Assembly: GCA_002426755.1 (NCBI GenBank) | Contig: DINI01000029.1 | Span: 1-35,105, forward strand | Length of the DNA stretch: 35,105 nucleotides | Reading direction: 5' to 3' | Source: Flavobacteriaceae bacterium UBA5544 | GTDB lineage: Bacteria; Bacteroidota; Bacteroidia; Flavobacteriales; Flavobacteriaceae | Part shown: positions 24,835 through 32,375 of the stretch, piece by piece | Numbering within the stretch: the first letter of the stretch is position 1 | How the letters are laid out: every line of letters starts with the position of its first letter | Position numbers and translations under genes: made by a program | Notes under the pieces: generated by a model | Databases searched by the model: none | What the model was told of the DNA's origin: nothing | What the model saw: the letters and a program-made list of their open reading frames with translations, nothing else

Positions 24835-25917
24835 ATGAAAAACACAGCCTTAACATCCACTCACGAAGCTCTTGGAGCAAAAATGGTTCCTTTTGCAGGT
24901 TACAATATGCCTGTACAATACGAAGGTGTCAATATTGAACACGAAACGGTTCGTAAAGGTGTGGGTGTCTTTGATGTGTCGCACATGGGTGAGTTTCTTA
25001 TTGAAGGGCCTCAAGCCTTGGAATTGATTCAGAAAGTAAGCAGCAACGATGCTTCAAAACTAACCATTGGAAAGGCACAGTATAGTTGTTTGCCTAATGA
25101 TAACGGAGGCATTGTAGACGACTTGATTATTTATAAGGTGAAAGAAGAAACTTACCTTTTGGTAGTCAATGCGAGCAATATCGAAAAAGATTGGAATTGG
25201 ATAACATCCAAGAACGATGTTGGTGCCGAGATGAAAGATTTGAGTGAAGACTATTCGCTACTCGCCATTCAAGGACCAAAAGCAGTTGAAGCAATGCAAA
25301 GCATCACCAGTCATGATTTGTCAGCGATTCCGTTTTACAATTTTGTGGTTGGCGATTTTGCAGGCATTGAAAATGTTATTATTTCGGCAACAGGATATAC
25401 TGGAAGTGGTGGATTTGAAATCTACTGCAAAAATTCGGAAGTGAAACAGGTCTGGGATAAGGTTTTTGAAGCTGGCGCTTCATACGGAATTAAACCCATC
25501 GGACTTGCCGCGCGTGACACCTTGCGTTTGGAAATGGGTTACTGTCTTTACGGAAATGATATAGACGATACGACCTCTCCGATAGAAGCTGGTTTGGGAT
25601 GGGTTACAAAATTCACCAAAGAATTTACCAATAGCGAAGCTTTAAAGGCAGAAAAAGAACGAGGCATAGAACGTAAATTAATCGCATTTGAATTGGATGA
25701 GCGAGGCATTCCCCGTCATGGCTATGATATTGTTGATGGTAATGGAAAAACCATCGGTGTGGTCACTTCTGGAACGATGTCTCCGATGCTGAACAAGGGA
25801 ATTGGATTAGGGTATGTGCCGACAATTTTCTCTGAAGTTGGAAGTAAAATCAATATTCAAATTCGTAAAAACGCCATTCCGGCCACTGTTGTGAAATTAC
25901 CTTTTTATAAAGCCTGA
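24835..25917 (+). CDS. gcvT: Glycine cleavage system aminomethyltransferase (T protein)
   Basis: 360 residues. It moves the aminomethyl group from lipoyl-H-protein to tetrahydrofolate, releasing ammonia. Motifs: FAGYNMPVQYEGV and GVFDVSHMGEF near the N-terminus, YSCLPNDNGGIVDDLIIYK with the folate-binding Asp, TGYTGSGGFEIYC, AARDTLRLEMGYCLYGND, and the C-terminal GTMSPMLNKGIGLGYV barrel. Full length. gcvH and gcvP are not here. It is followed after three bases by glsA. Confidence 0.95.
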   Translation: MKNTALTSTHEALGAKMVPFAGYNMPVQYEGVNIEHETVRKGVGVFDVSHMGEFLIEGPQALELIQKVSSNDASKLTIGKAQYSCLPNDNGGIVDDLIIYKVKEETYLLVVNASNIEKDWNWITSKNDVGAEMKDLSEDYSLLAIQGPKAVEAMQSITSHDLSAIPFYNFVVGDFAGIENVIISATGYTGSGGFEIYCKNSEVKQVWDKVFEAGASYGIKPIGLAARDTLRLEMGYCLYGNDIDDTTSPIEAGLGWVTKFTKEFTNSEALKAEKERGIERKLIAFELDERGIPRHGYDIVDGNGKTIGVVTSGTMSPMLNKGIGLGYVPTIFSEVGSKINIQIRKNAIPATVVKLPFYKA

Positions 25918-25920
25918 TGA

Positions 25921-26835
25921 ATGATAGATTTCCAAAATGTACTTGACGAAATTCATGATAATTTAAAACACGAGGTTAATCGTGGCTTGGTAGCGTCTTA
26001 CATTCCGGAATTATCCAATATCGATGCCCAACAATTTGGTATCTATCTCAAACATATGGATGGCCGTTCGTTCTCTACAGGTGATTGGAACATTGGTTTT
26101 TCCATTCAAAGTATTTCCAAAGTATTAACACTTTGTATGGCGCTCCCACTCTATTCCGAAGCCATTTGGAAACGGGTGGATGTAGAACCTTCTGGAAATC
26201 CTTTCAATCATCTTTCCTTGTTGGAATTGGAAAATGGAATTCCAAGAAATCCATTGATTAATGCCGGTTCTTTAGTGATTGCTGATGTGCTGGTGTCTCA
26301 TTTAAAACAACCCAAGAAAGAATTTCTTCAATATGTTAGGGATTTGGCAAATGACCAGTCCATTGATTATAATTACGAAGTAGCCGAATCAGAACGATTG
26401 ACGGGTTACAATAATTATGCAGCCGCTAATCTTCTAAAAGCATATCACAATCTAGAAAATGACGTTGATGAAGTATTGGATTTTTATTTTCATCAATGTT
26501 CGTTGGAAATGAATTGTGAACAACTGTCTAACGCATTTTTTATGTTTGCCAATCAAGGAGTTTGCGTTCAAGGAACTTGTTATTTGTCTCCAAGTAGAGT
26601 GAAACGTATCAATGCTATCATGCTTACTTGTGGCTTTTATGATGAAGCGGGGGAGTTTGCGTTTGAAGTCGGTTTGCCCGGAAAAAGTGGTGTTGGCGGT
26701 GGTATTGTAGCATTGCTTCCCAATCATTTTACCATCACAGTTTGGTCGCCAGGTTTAAACCCAAAAGGGAATTCACTTTTGGGAATGCAAGCTTTGGAAC
26801 AGTTTACGACCAAAACAAAACTCTCCATTTTTTAA
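25921..26835 (+). CDS. glsA: Glutaminase
   Basis: 304 residues, the normal length of the serine-dependent bacterial glutaminase family. It hydrolyses L-glutamine to glutamate and ammonia. The nucleophile and general base are in FSIQSISKVLTL (SxxK), with GNPFN, NAGSLVIADV, YNNYAAANLLK and the C-terminal SGVGGGIVALLP. It starts three bases after gcvT, whose TGA is followed directly by a second in-frame TGA, so the two are probably co-translated from one mRNA. Confidence 0.94.
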   Translation: MIDFQNVLDEIHDNLKHEVNRGLVASYIPELSNIDAQQFGIYLKHMDGRSFSTGDWNIGFSIQSISKVLTLCMALPLYSEAIWKRVDVEPSGNPFNHLSLLELENGIPRNPLINAGSLVIADVLVSHLKQPKKEFLQYVRDLANDQSIDYNYEVAESERLTGYNNYAAANLLKAYHNLENDVDEVLDFYFHQCSLEMNCEQLSNAFFMFANQGVCVQGTCYLSPSRVKRINAIMLTCGFYDEAGEFAFEVGLPGKSGVGGGIVALLPNHFTITVWSPGLNPKGNSLLGMQALEQFTTKTKLSIF

Positions 26836-26859
26836 AATAAAACCTACTTATATTTATTG

Positions 26860-27693
26860 ATGTTAACCCCAGAAAACAAACATAGAATTCTCATATTTGG
26901 TGCCAGTGGCTTTCTGGGAAACGCACTTTATAAAGAGCTTTGCTCCTACTTTAAAACTTATGGTACCTATTGCAAACCCAATACTGCGCTTGAAAAGAAC
27001 AAACATTTTTTTCAATACAATGTAGAAGAAGATGATGTATTTGAAATTTTGGAAGCTGTCAAACCTTCCATTATTATTTCTGCTTTGCGTGGCGATTTTC
27101 ATGCCCAGACCATTGCCCATCAACATATCGCGGAGTATTTAATGTTGAACGATTGCAAAATCATTTTTCTATCCTCGGCCAATGTGTTCGATGCGTATAG
27201 CAAATATCCAAGTTATGAGGAAGATAAAACCTTAAGCGAAAGTATCTATGGACATTTCAAAATTAAGATTGAAAATATGCTGCTGCGTCTGCCCAAACGG
27301 CAGGTCATTATCATAAGACTACCGATGGTGTTTGGAACACAGTCGCCTCGTGTTAAGGAATTGAAGCAGCAAATCCATGAAAAAACCGCCATCGAAATTT
27401 TTCCAAACCTTATAATGAATGTCACGAACGATTATAAAATGACCCAGCAAATACATTACCTAATCAATCGCAATAAAACTGGAACCTTTCATTTGGGAAG
27501 TACCGATTTAGTGCATCATGATGATTTTATCAAAGAAATGGTTGGCATTCTGACGATGGCTTCGGTTCAGTACAAACATGTGTTTACCACCAATGACGAC
27601 CGCTACCTTGCGGTTATGCCCAAAACAAATAAACTCCCAAAGCATCTTCAAATTACAAGTCATGAGGTTTTGGAGGAATTGCAAGTGAAATAA
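26860..27693 (+). CDS. SDR-family NAD(P)-dependent reductase/epimerase (RmlD-like)
   Basis: About 277 residues. An N-terminal Rossmann motif HRILIFGASGFLGNALYKEL (GxxGxxG) and a YGHFK (Yx3K) catalytic pair after FLSSANVF mark an extended SDR, nearest to RmlD-like sugar-nucleotide reductases. The C-terminal part (HLGSTDLVHHDDFIKEM) would hold substrate specificity, which cannot be read. ATG 26860 is chosen over a TTG one codon upstream. It follows glsA by 24 bases and is probably in the gcvT transcript, though the functions are unrelated on their face. Confidence 0.82.
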   Translation: MLTPENKHRILIFGASGFLGNALYKELCSYFKTYGTYCKPNTALEKNKHFFQYNVEEDDVFEILEAVKPSIIISALRGDFHAQTIAHQHIAEYLMLNDCKIIFLSSANVFDAYSKYPSYEEDKTLSESIYGHFKIKIENMLLRLPKRQVIIIRLPMVFGTQSPRVKELKQQIHEKTAIEIFPNLIMNVTNDYKMTQQIHYLINRNKTGTFHLGSTDLVHHDDFIKEMVGILTMASVQYKHVFTTNDDRYLAVMPKTNKLPKHLQITSHEVLEELQVK

Positions 27694-27768
27694 GTGTTAA
27701 GATTTTATTCATGTTCCATAAATCATGAATAATTCCCTAACTTTAATAAACCTAAAAAAATATAATTC

Positions 27769-28059
27769 ATGAAAAAGCTAGATAAAGATACCATTGAGAA
27801 AAAACTTCTTCACTTTCCAGATTGGGACTATTATGAGGATGCACTGCATGCGGAGTTTGAATTCGATAATTTCAAAGATTGCTTTAGTGCCATGAGCCGC
27901 ATTGCCTTTGAGTGCGAAGCTTTAAACCATCATCCTGATTGGACCAATGTGTATAACGTGCTTACCATTTCATTATCAACACATTCGGCCAAGGGCGTCA
28001 CTGAAAAGGATTTCCAATTGGCGGAAGCTATTGAAGCTATTGTGGAAGTACAAGAATAA
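27769..28059 (+). CDS. 4a-hydroxytetrahydrobiopterin dehydratase (pterin carbinolamine dehydratase)
   Basis: 96 residues, typical of the PCD/DCoH family. The motif ALNHHPDWTNVYNVLTISLSTH carries the catalytic histidines, and GVTEKDFQLAEAIEAI closes the fold. It dehydrates 4a-hydroxytetrahydrobiopterin formed by aromatic amino acid hydroxylases, and relatives can also act in other pterin chemistry. No hydroxylase is nearby. The near-consensus TAACTTTA at 27738-27745 may be its -7 box. Confidence 0.92.
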   Translation: MKKLDKDTIEKKLLHFPDWDYYEDALHAEFEFDNFKDCFSAMSRIAFECEALNHHPDWTNVYNVLTISLSTHSAKGVTEKDFQLAEAIEAIVEVQE

Positions 28060-28060
28060 A

Positions 28061-28093
28061 TTTGCAATATAAAATTCCTTTTTTTTAAATTTG
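28061..28093 (+). promoter_or_regulatory. Promoter of the yebC transcript
   Basis: TTTG (28061-28064), 21 bases, TAAATTTG (28086-28093). Initiation would fall about seven bases on, near 28100, at the first base of the long inverted repeat below. Confidence 0.65.
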
Positions 28094-28100
28094 CCAACGA

Positions 28101-28171
28101 AAATGTTGAATCGTTTACGCGTTGATTCGTGTAACTGACAAACTTATTTATACTTTCAGTATTCAACATTT
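28101..28171 (+). promoter_or_regulatory. Structured 5' leader of yebC (candidate three-way junction)
   Basis: AAATGTTGAAT (28101-28111) and ATTCAACATTT (28161-28171) are perfect inverses, 11 base pairs closing a 49-base interior. Inside, 28113-28121 GTTTACGCG pairs with CGTGTAAC (28128-28135) with one bulged T and loop TTGATT. A weak third stem CTGA/TCAG is possible at 28135-28138 and 28156-28159. Structure starts where the transcript should start. No terminator follows before the yebC ATG at 28209. Confidence 0.55.
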
Positions 28172-28208
28172 CAAAAATAAACAACTCAACGATTAAACAA
28201 TAAAAGAA

Positions 28209-28931
28209 ATGGGAAGAGCTTTTGAATTCAGAAAGGCACGAAAAATGAAACGCTGGTCGGCGATGAGCAAGGCCTTTACTCGTATAGGTAAAGACATCGT
28301 GATGGCTGTTAAAGAAGGTGGTCCTGACCCAGCAAGTAATTCGAGATTGCGGGCGGTAATTCAGAATGCGAAGTCGGTGAATATGCCTAAAGACAACGTG
28401 GAGCGCGCCATCAAAAAAGCTAGCGATAAAAGTCAAGGCGATTATAAAGAAGTGTTATTTGAAGGCTATGCCCCTCATGGAATTGCGATTTTGGTAGAAA
28501 CAGCCACAGATAACAATACACGTACCGTTGCCAATATTCGTAGCTATTTTAATAAATGTGATGGTAGCTTGGGAACTTCTGGCTCCGTAGTGTTTATGTT
28601 TGACCATACCTGCAATTTCCGAATTCCTGCGGAAGGAATTGATGCAGAAGAATTAGAACTTGAAATGATTGATTTTGGCGTAGAAGAAGTGTTTGTGGAT
28701 GAAGACGGCATTTTAATTTATGCACCTTTTGAAAGTTTTGGAGCCATCCAGAGTGAATTGGAAAGTCGTAATCTTGAAATTTTATCATCAGGATTTGAAC
28801 GCATTCCACAAGTGACAAAAACCTTGACACCAGAACAAGCGGCCGATGTTGAAAAACTATTGGAAAAGATAGAAGAGGATGATGATGTGCAAAATGTATA
28901 TCATACCATGGAGGAAAGTTCGGAGGAGTAA
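28209..28931 (+). CDS. yebC: YebC/PmpR family DNA-binding protein (TACO1 family)
   Basis: 240 residues, the usual length. Motifs: MGRAFEFRKARKMKRWSAM at the N-terminus, GGPDPASNSRLRAVIQNAK, NMPKDNVERAIKKA, LFEGYAPHGIAILVE, TRTVANIRSYFNK and FDHTCNF. Members were described as transcriptional regulators and, more recently, as translation factors that relieve stalling on proline-rich stretches; which applies here cannot be said. It has its own promoter, a structured leader and a downstream terminator. Confidence 0.95.
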   Translation: MGRAFEFRKARKMKRWSAMSKAFTRIGKDIVMAVKEGGPDPASNSRLRAVIQNAKSVNMPKDNVERAIKKASDKSQGDYKEVLFEGYAPHGIAILVETATDNNTRTVANIRSYFNKCDGSLGTSGSVVFMFDHTCNFRIPAEGIDAEELELEMIDFGVEEVFVDEDGILIYAPFESFGAIQSELESRNLEILSSGFERIPQVTKTLTPEQAADVEKLLEKIEEDDDVQNVYHTMEESSEE

Positions 28932-28954
28932 ACTATTTAAAATATAAATTTAAT

Positions 28955-28985
28955 CAAGAGAACTTTTTCAGGTTCTCTTTTTTTA
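28955..28985 (+). terminator. Intrinsic terminator after yebC
   Basis: Stem AAGAGAAC/GTTCTCTT (28956-28963 with 28972-28979, loop of eight) followed by a T-run to 28984. Confidence 0.9.
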
Positions 28986-29017
28986 TACATTTGAACAAAA
29001 ATTCTGACATAAATTTG
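28986..29017 (+). promoter_or_regulatory. Tandem -7-like boxes before the hypothetical outer-membrane gene
   Basis: TACATTTG (28986-28993) and TAAATTTG (29010-29017) both match TAnnTTTG. The first box's TTTG also serves as a -33 for the second at a short 16-base spacing. The second box ends five bases before the ATG, so use of it would give an almost leaderless mRNA. Confidence 0.45.
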
Positions 29018-29022
29018 CCCTT

Positions 29023-29586
29023 ATGAAAAAAGCCTTATTGACCCTGATCTTCTGCGGACTTTCCGTAATTGCAACCTCTCAAAATACAAGTGTTGAAAAA
29101 TCCACCTTCGGAATCCAAACTGGGTTTTTGGGGTTATGGGTACACAACGAAGCTAGACTTTCCAATCAGTTTGCTTTAAGAAGTGAACTTGGCTTGGACA
29201 CAGGAGTCTTTGGAAATGACATATATGGAGCAGTGGGCTATATCCTCGTTCCAACGATAACTTTAGAGCCTCGATGGTATTATAATTTAAACAAAAGAGC
29301 GGCTAAATCTCGTCGCATTGATGGAAATAGTGGAAATTTCATATCCATAAAAACAACATATCATCCGGATTGGTTTGTGATTTCTAATGAAGACAACATC
29401 AATTTTATAGCAGATATCACAATTGTTCCAACTTGGGGTATAAGAAGACATATTGGAAACCACTTTACATACGAAGCCGGAATTGGCATTGGTTATGTTC
29501 ATTATTTTAAGGAGGATAATGTGCATTTAATCAATGAAGCAGATGTCGCAGTGAATTTACATTTAAGAATTGGTTATAGATTTTAA
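29023..29586 (+). CDS. Secreted protein, probable small outer-membrane beta-barrel, unknown function
   Basis: 187 residues. Signal peptide MKKALLTLIFCGLSVIATSQ. The rest alternates short amphipathic strands (FGIQTGFLGLWVHNEARLS, FALRSELGLDTG, ITLEPRWYYNL, FTYEAGIGIGYVHYF) and ends in an aromatic, LHLRIGYRF, a typical outer-membrane sorting end. I do not recognise a specific family. It lies between the yebC terminator and another secreted protein on the same strand. Confidence 0.75.
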   Translation: MKKALLTLIFCGLSVIATSQNTSVEKSTFGIQTGFLGLWVHNEARLSNQFALRSELGLDTGVFGNDIYGAVGYILVPTITLEPRWYYNLNKRAAKSRRIDGNSGNFISIKTTYHPDWFVISNEDNINFIADITIVPTWGIRRHIGNHFTYEAGIGIGYVHYFKEDNVHLINEADVAVNLHLRIGYRF

Positions 29587-29653
29587 TTATTTGTAAGTTT
29601 CTTAACATAAAATCTCCATTTAAATACTCGATTTCAGTATAAAAAAAATAGTT

Positions 29654-30022
29654 ATGATTAAAAACTTAATAACCTTCATGATTTTTATTGTGTTCGCAAT
29701 AAATACGAATGCTCAATCCATAACGGAATTAGAAATCATTGGTAACTGGCATGTTTTAAACGTGGAAGGCATCAGTGACGTTCCTCAAGATAAAAAAGAA
29801 TTGATGGATTCGTTGATGAAAGCATTTAAAGAATCAACTTTTAAGTTTGGCCAAGATTATCGTTTTACTTTGGATATTGAATTTTCTGGTATTACAGAAG
29901 TCATGTCAAATGTTCGTTGGGGGTTTGATGGAGAGGAATCCACAATATTAATTCGTGATAACCCCTCTCAAAATAATTCAGTTGGAATACTTATGGGAAT
30001 TAAAGTTATTACTGGCCGATAA
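29654..30022 (+). CDS. Small secreted protein of unknown function, possibly frameshifted at its 3' end
   Basis: 122 residues with signal peptide MIKNLITFMIFIVFAINTNAQ. The mature part (ITELEIIGNWHVLNVEGISD, FKFGQDYRFTLDIEF, VRWGFDGEESTILIRD) has the strand pattern of small lipocalin-like Bacteroidota proteins that begin with I/L-x-G-x-W. It stops at 30020-30022 after GIKVITGR. The +1 frame is open across that stop (29952-30113) and continues as LADKPRTYHEFEELKG, so the natural C-terminus may be there. The N-terminal part is confident, the end is not. Confidence 0.6.
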   Translation: MIKNLITFMIFIVFAINTNAQSITELEIIGNWHVLNVEGISDVPQDKKELMDSLMKAFKESTFKFGQDYRFTLDIEFSGITEVMSNVRWGFDGEESTILIRDNPSQNNSVGILMGIKVITGR

Positions 30023-30132
30023 ACCTCGAACCTATCATGAATTTGAAGAACTCAAGGGCACATTCAAAAATATTACCTATATTATCAAAAAATACAACTT
30101 ACCTTCTAGTTTTTAAACGTGTTTTTTGAGAA

Positions 30133-30591
30133 TCAAGCATCAGCTAAAACCTGCTCCGTATGTTTCTTCGCTTTCACATCATCAATCACCTTTTCAATCA
30201 CACCTTTTTCGTCTATCACAAATGTTACACGATGAATGCCATCAAAGGTACGACCCATGAATTTCTTTTCACCCCAAACTCCGAAAGCATTGATGACACT
30301 CTTGTCTTCATCAGCCAATAAAGGATATGGGAAATTATATTTCTTTTTAAAATTCGATTGTTTTTTCTGACTATCTGCACTCACTCCCAAAATGGCATAG
30401 CCTTTATCGGTCAAGTTTTTATAGTTATCTCGCAGGTTGCAAGCTTCCGTGGTGCAGGTTGGTGTATTGGCTTTAGGATAAAAGAAAACCACCAATTTTT
30501 TTCCTTTATAGTCATTGAGGTTTATTGTGTTTCCCTGTTCGTCCTTTTGTGAAAAATTTGGAGCCTTATCGCCTGCCTTTAATGTCGTCAT
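30133..30591 (-). CDS. bcp: Thioredoxin-dependent thiol peroxidase (Bcp/PrxQ)
   Basis: 152 residues, atypical 2-Cys peroxiredoxin. Peroxidatic Cys46 and resolving Cys51 lie in NTPTCTTEACNLRD, the five-residue spacing of the PrxQ subgroup. GVSADSQKKQSNFKKKY and FVIDEKGVIEKVI complete the fold. It reduces hydrogen and organic peroxides at the cost of thioredoxin in the cytoplasm. Its start is 36 bases from the nth ATG on the opposite strand, so the promoters overlap. Confidence 0.95.
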   Translation of the reverse strand: MTTLKAGDKAPNFSQKDEQGNTINLNDYKGKKLVVFFYPKANTPTCTTEACNLRDNYKNLTDKGYAILGVSADSQKKQSNFKKKYNFPYPLLADEDKSVINAFGVWGEKKFMGRTFDGIHRVTFVIDEKGVIEKVIDDVKAKKHTEQVLADA

Positions 30592-30598
30592 AATATCT

Positions 30599-30606
30599 TA
30601 ATTTTG
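30599..30606 (+). promoter_or_regulatory. Putative -7 box for nth
   Basis: TAATTTTG fits TAnnTTTG, 21 bases before ATG 30628. It overlaps the region just upstream of bcp, so the two promoters cannot be independent. No clear -33 TTG. Confidence 0.45.
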
Positions 30607-30627
30607 ATTCCCTGTAAAAATACAACT

Positions 30628-31281
30628 ATGACCAAACAAGAAAAAGTAGATTTTGTTATAACTACGTTAAATGAGCTCTACCCTACAATACCTGTGCCAT
30701 TGGAACACAAAGATCCGTACACCTTGCTCATAGCAGTATTAATGTCCGCACAAAGCACAGATGTTCGTGTGAATCAAATCACACCACTATTATTTGCAAA
30801 AGCTGACAATCCGTATGATATGATAAAGTTGTCTGTTGAAGAAATCCGAGACATCATCAAACCGGTCGGTCTTTCACCAATGAAAAGTAAAGGTATCCAT
30901 GGTTTATCCCATATCTTGATTGACAAACACGATGGAGAAGTTCCACAAACGTATGAAGAACTTGAAGCCTTACCAGCTGTGGGTCATAAAACGGCTGCGG
31001 TGGTCTTGTCGCAAGCTTTCGGAATACCTGCATTTCCTGTGGATACTCACATTCATCGATTGATGTATCGTTGGGGATTTACCAATGGAAAGAATGTAGT
31101 TCAAACAGAGAAAGATGCCAAGCGTTTGTTCCCAGAAGAATTGTGGAACGATTTGCATTTACAGATTATTTGGTATGGACGGCAATATTCCCCTGCCAGA
31201 GGTTGGAATCTCGATAAGGATGTGATTACGAAAACGATTGGAAGAGCATCAGTTTTGAAGGATTATTATGAAAAAAAATAA
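30628..31281 (+). CDS. nth: Endonuclease III-type DNA glycosylase without Fe-S cysteines
   Basis: 217 residues from ATG 30628; a TTG at 30604 is open but falls on the promoter box. The helix-hairpin-helix LEALPAVGHKTAAVVLSQAFG carries catalytic Lys121, and VDTHIHRLMYR carries Asp139, the two residues for beta-elimination chemistry on oxidised pyrimidines. LLIAVLMSAQSTD is the family N-terminus. The C-terminal end, where E. coli Nth has four Cys for a [4Fe-4S] cluster, reads IIWYGRQYSPARGWNLDKD and has none; the whole protein contains no Cys. It should be active as a glycosylase but cannot hold the usual cluster. Confidence 0.93.
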   Translation: MTKQEKVDFVITTLNELYPTIPVPLEHKDPYTLLIAVLMSAQSTDVRVNQITPLLFAKADNPYDMIKLSVEEIRDIIKPVGLSPMKSKGIHGLSHILIDKHDGEVPQTYEELEALPAVGHKTAAVVLSQAFGIPAFPVDTHIHRLMYRWGFTNGKNVVQTEKDAKRLFPEELWNDLHLQIIWYGRQYSPARGWNLDKDVITKTIGRASVLKDYYEKK

Positions 31282-31340
31282 TTGTGTTCAATTGATGTAC
31301 TGAAATTTCAATCATTGGATTACCATTTTCGTGGAAATAA

Positions 31341-31376
31341 AAAAAAGTCCTGATAAGCTAACCATCAGGACTTTTC
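31341..31376 (-). terminator. Intrinsic terminator between nth and the 48-residue gene
   Basis: A perfect 12-base-pair stem AAAAGTCCTGAT/ATCAGGACTTTT (31343-31354 with 31364-31375, loop of nine). On the minus strand a run of T follows directly, so it mainly serves the small gene; on the plus strand only four T follow, so it may also stop nth. Confidence 0.88.
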
Positions 31377-31381
31377 CAAGT

Positions 31382-31528
31382 TTAGTTTTGAAGTGCTTCA
31401 AACTTCAAATTATTACAATGTATAACACTTAAAGCCTTAGAATAATTCAAAAGAAAATCCACTGTCTCTTCTTTTGGGTTCAAATTGATTTGGGATTCCG
31501 GGATTTTTTCAGAGTAAAGTTTTGCCAT
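31382..31528 (-). CDS. 48-residue protein of unknown function downstream of the sigma factor
   Basis: ATG at 31528 opens 48 codons: MAKLYSEKIPESQINLNPKE, then ETVDFLLNYSKALSVIHCNN, then LKFEALQN and TAA at 31384-31382. It has a mixed, protein-like composition with an amphipathic helix (ETVDFLLNYSKALSVI), no signal or membrane helix. It lies 66 bases after the sigma factor on the same strand and runs straight into a strong minus-strand terminator, which is hard to explain otherwise. It could be co-transcribed with the sigma factor and relate to its control, but nothing shows that. Confidence 0.7.
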   Translation of the reverse strand: MAKLYSEKIPESQINLNPKEETVDFLLNYSKALSVIHCNNLKFEALQN

Positions 31529-31594
31529 TTTAGGTTTTTTAGTTTGATTATAATCCTAATAACGCAACAAAACTTACTTTAGTATATGAAATTG

Positions 31595-32185
31595 TTAATT
31601 TGTTAAAATAATATTTTTTTGGTCAATGACCTTTCTCAAATTGATAAGTGCATAACGCATTCTACCCAACGCAGTATTGATACTCACACCTGTTTTATCG
31701 GAGATTTCCTTAAAGCTCATGTCTTGATACATTCGCATAATAAGTACATCTTTTTGGTCTTCAGGAAGTTCCTCTATCAGACGGCGTAAATCACATTCAA
31801 TCTGTTCCTTGATTAGATTTTTTTCAGCGTCCAATGTCGAATCACTCAAAACCGAAAAAATACTGAATTCACCAGAATTGTCAAATTTGGGCATTCTGTT
31901 ATTTCTTCTAAAATGGTCAATGACCAAATTGTGTGCAATACGCATTACCCAAGGAAGAAATTTCCCTTCTTCATTGTACTTACCAAGTTTAAGCGTCTTG
32001 ATAACCTTAATAAATGTGTCTTGAAAGATATCTTCAGTAATATCCCTATCGTACACTTTAGAATAAATAAAACTATAGATTTTTTGTTTGTGCCTATTGA
32101 TTAATACGGAAAGGGCGCTTTCGTCGCCTTTCAGATAATTGCTGACCAGTGCAGCGTCTGTGATAAGTTCGTGTCTCATAATCAT
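31595..32185 (-). CDS. ECF-type RNA polymerase sigma factor
   Basis: 196 residues (194 from the second ATG at 32179). Region 2 includes EDIFQDTFIKVIKTL and FLPWVMRIAHNLVIDHFRR. Region 4 includes LPEDQKDVLIMRMYQDMSFKEISDKTGVSINTALGRMRYAL with its helix-turn-helix. No anti-sigma gene adjoins it, which is unusual for ECF sigma factors but common in flavobacterial genomes in my recollection. Its own promoter is TATATTTG, the housekeeping type. A hairpin lies just upstream of the start. It precedes the 48-residue gene and is divergent from uvrA. Confidence 0.93.
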   Translation of the reverse strand: MIMRHELITDAALVSNYLKGDESALSVLINRHKQKIYSFIYSKVYDRDITEDIFQDTFIKVIKTLKLGKYNEEGKFLPWVMRIAHNLVIDHFRRNNRMPKFDNSGEFSIFSVLSDSTLDAEKNLIKEQIECDLRRLIEELPEDQKDVLIMRMYQDMSFKEISDKTGVSINTALGRMRYALINLRKVIDQKNIILTN

Positions 32186-32196
32186 TACTTTAGGGA

Positions 32197-32214
32197 CATA
32201 GAGAATCCTCTATG
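32197..32214 (-). promoter_or_regulatory. Hairpin in the sigma factor leader
   Basis: CATAGAGAATCCTCTATG: seven perfect pairs around four bases. In the minus-strand mRNA it ends about 12 bases before the first ATG (17 or so before the second), where it could affect ribosome access. It holds AGAGGA on the mRNA strand, a weak Shine-Dalgarno-like stretch that would be masked in the stem. Confidence 0.5.
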
Positions 32215-32277
32215 CTTGGGGTTAATCTTTAAAGTAATATTATGATATAGGCAACTGTTATTTAATCGATTATGATT

Positions 32278-32310
32278 CAAATATAACAACAATCATTCCT
32301 AAAAAGCAAA
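32278..32310 (-). promoter_or_regulatory. Promoter of the sigma factor gene
   Basis: Minus strand: TTTG, 21 bases, then TATATTTG (32285-32278), a consensus pair. It lies about 93 bases upstream of the ATG, so the leader is near 85 bases and includes the hairpin at 32197-32214. Confidence 0.65.
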
Positions 32311-32375
32311 ATTTCGGAGTAAACTTTAACATTTTATTGCACAATAACTTTTTTTAATGGCTGAATTAGATAACG

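Noticed and set aside
27930..28436. Minus-strand frame of 168 codons opposite the pterin dehydratase and yebC
   Set aside because: It lies over two well-supported genes and the yebC leader; composition is that of an antisense shadow.
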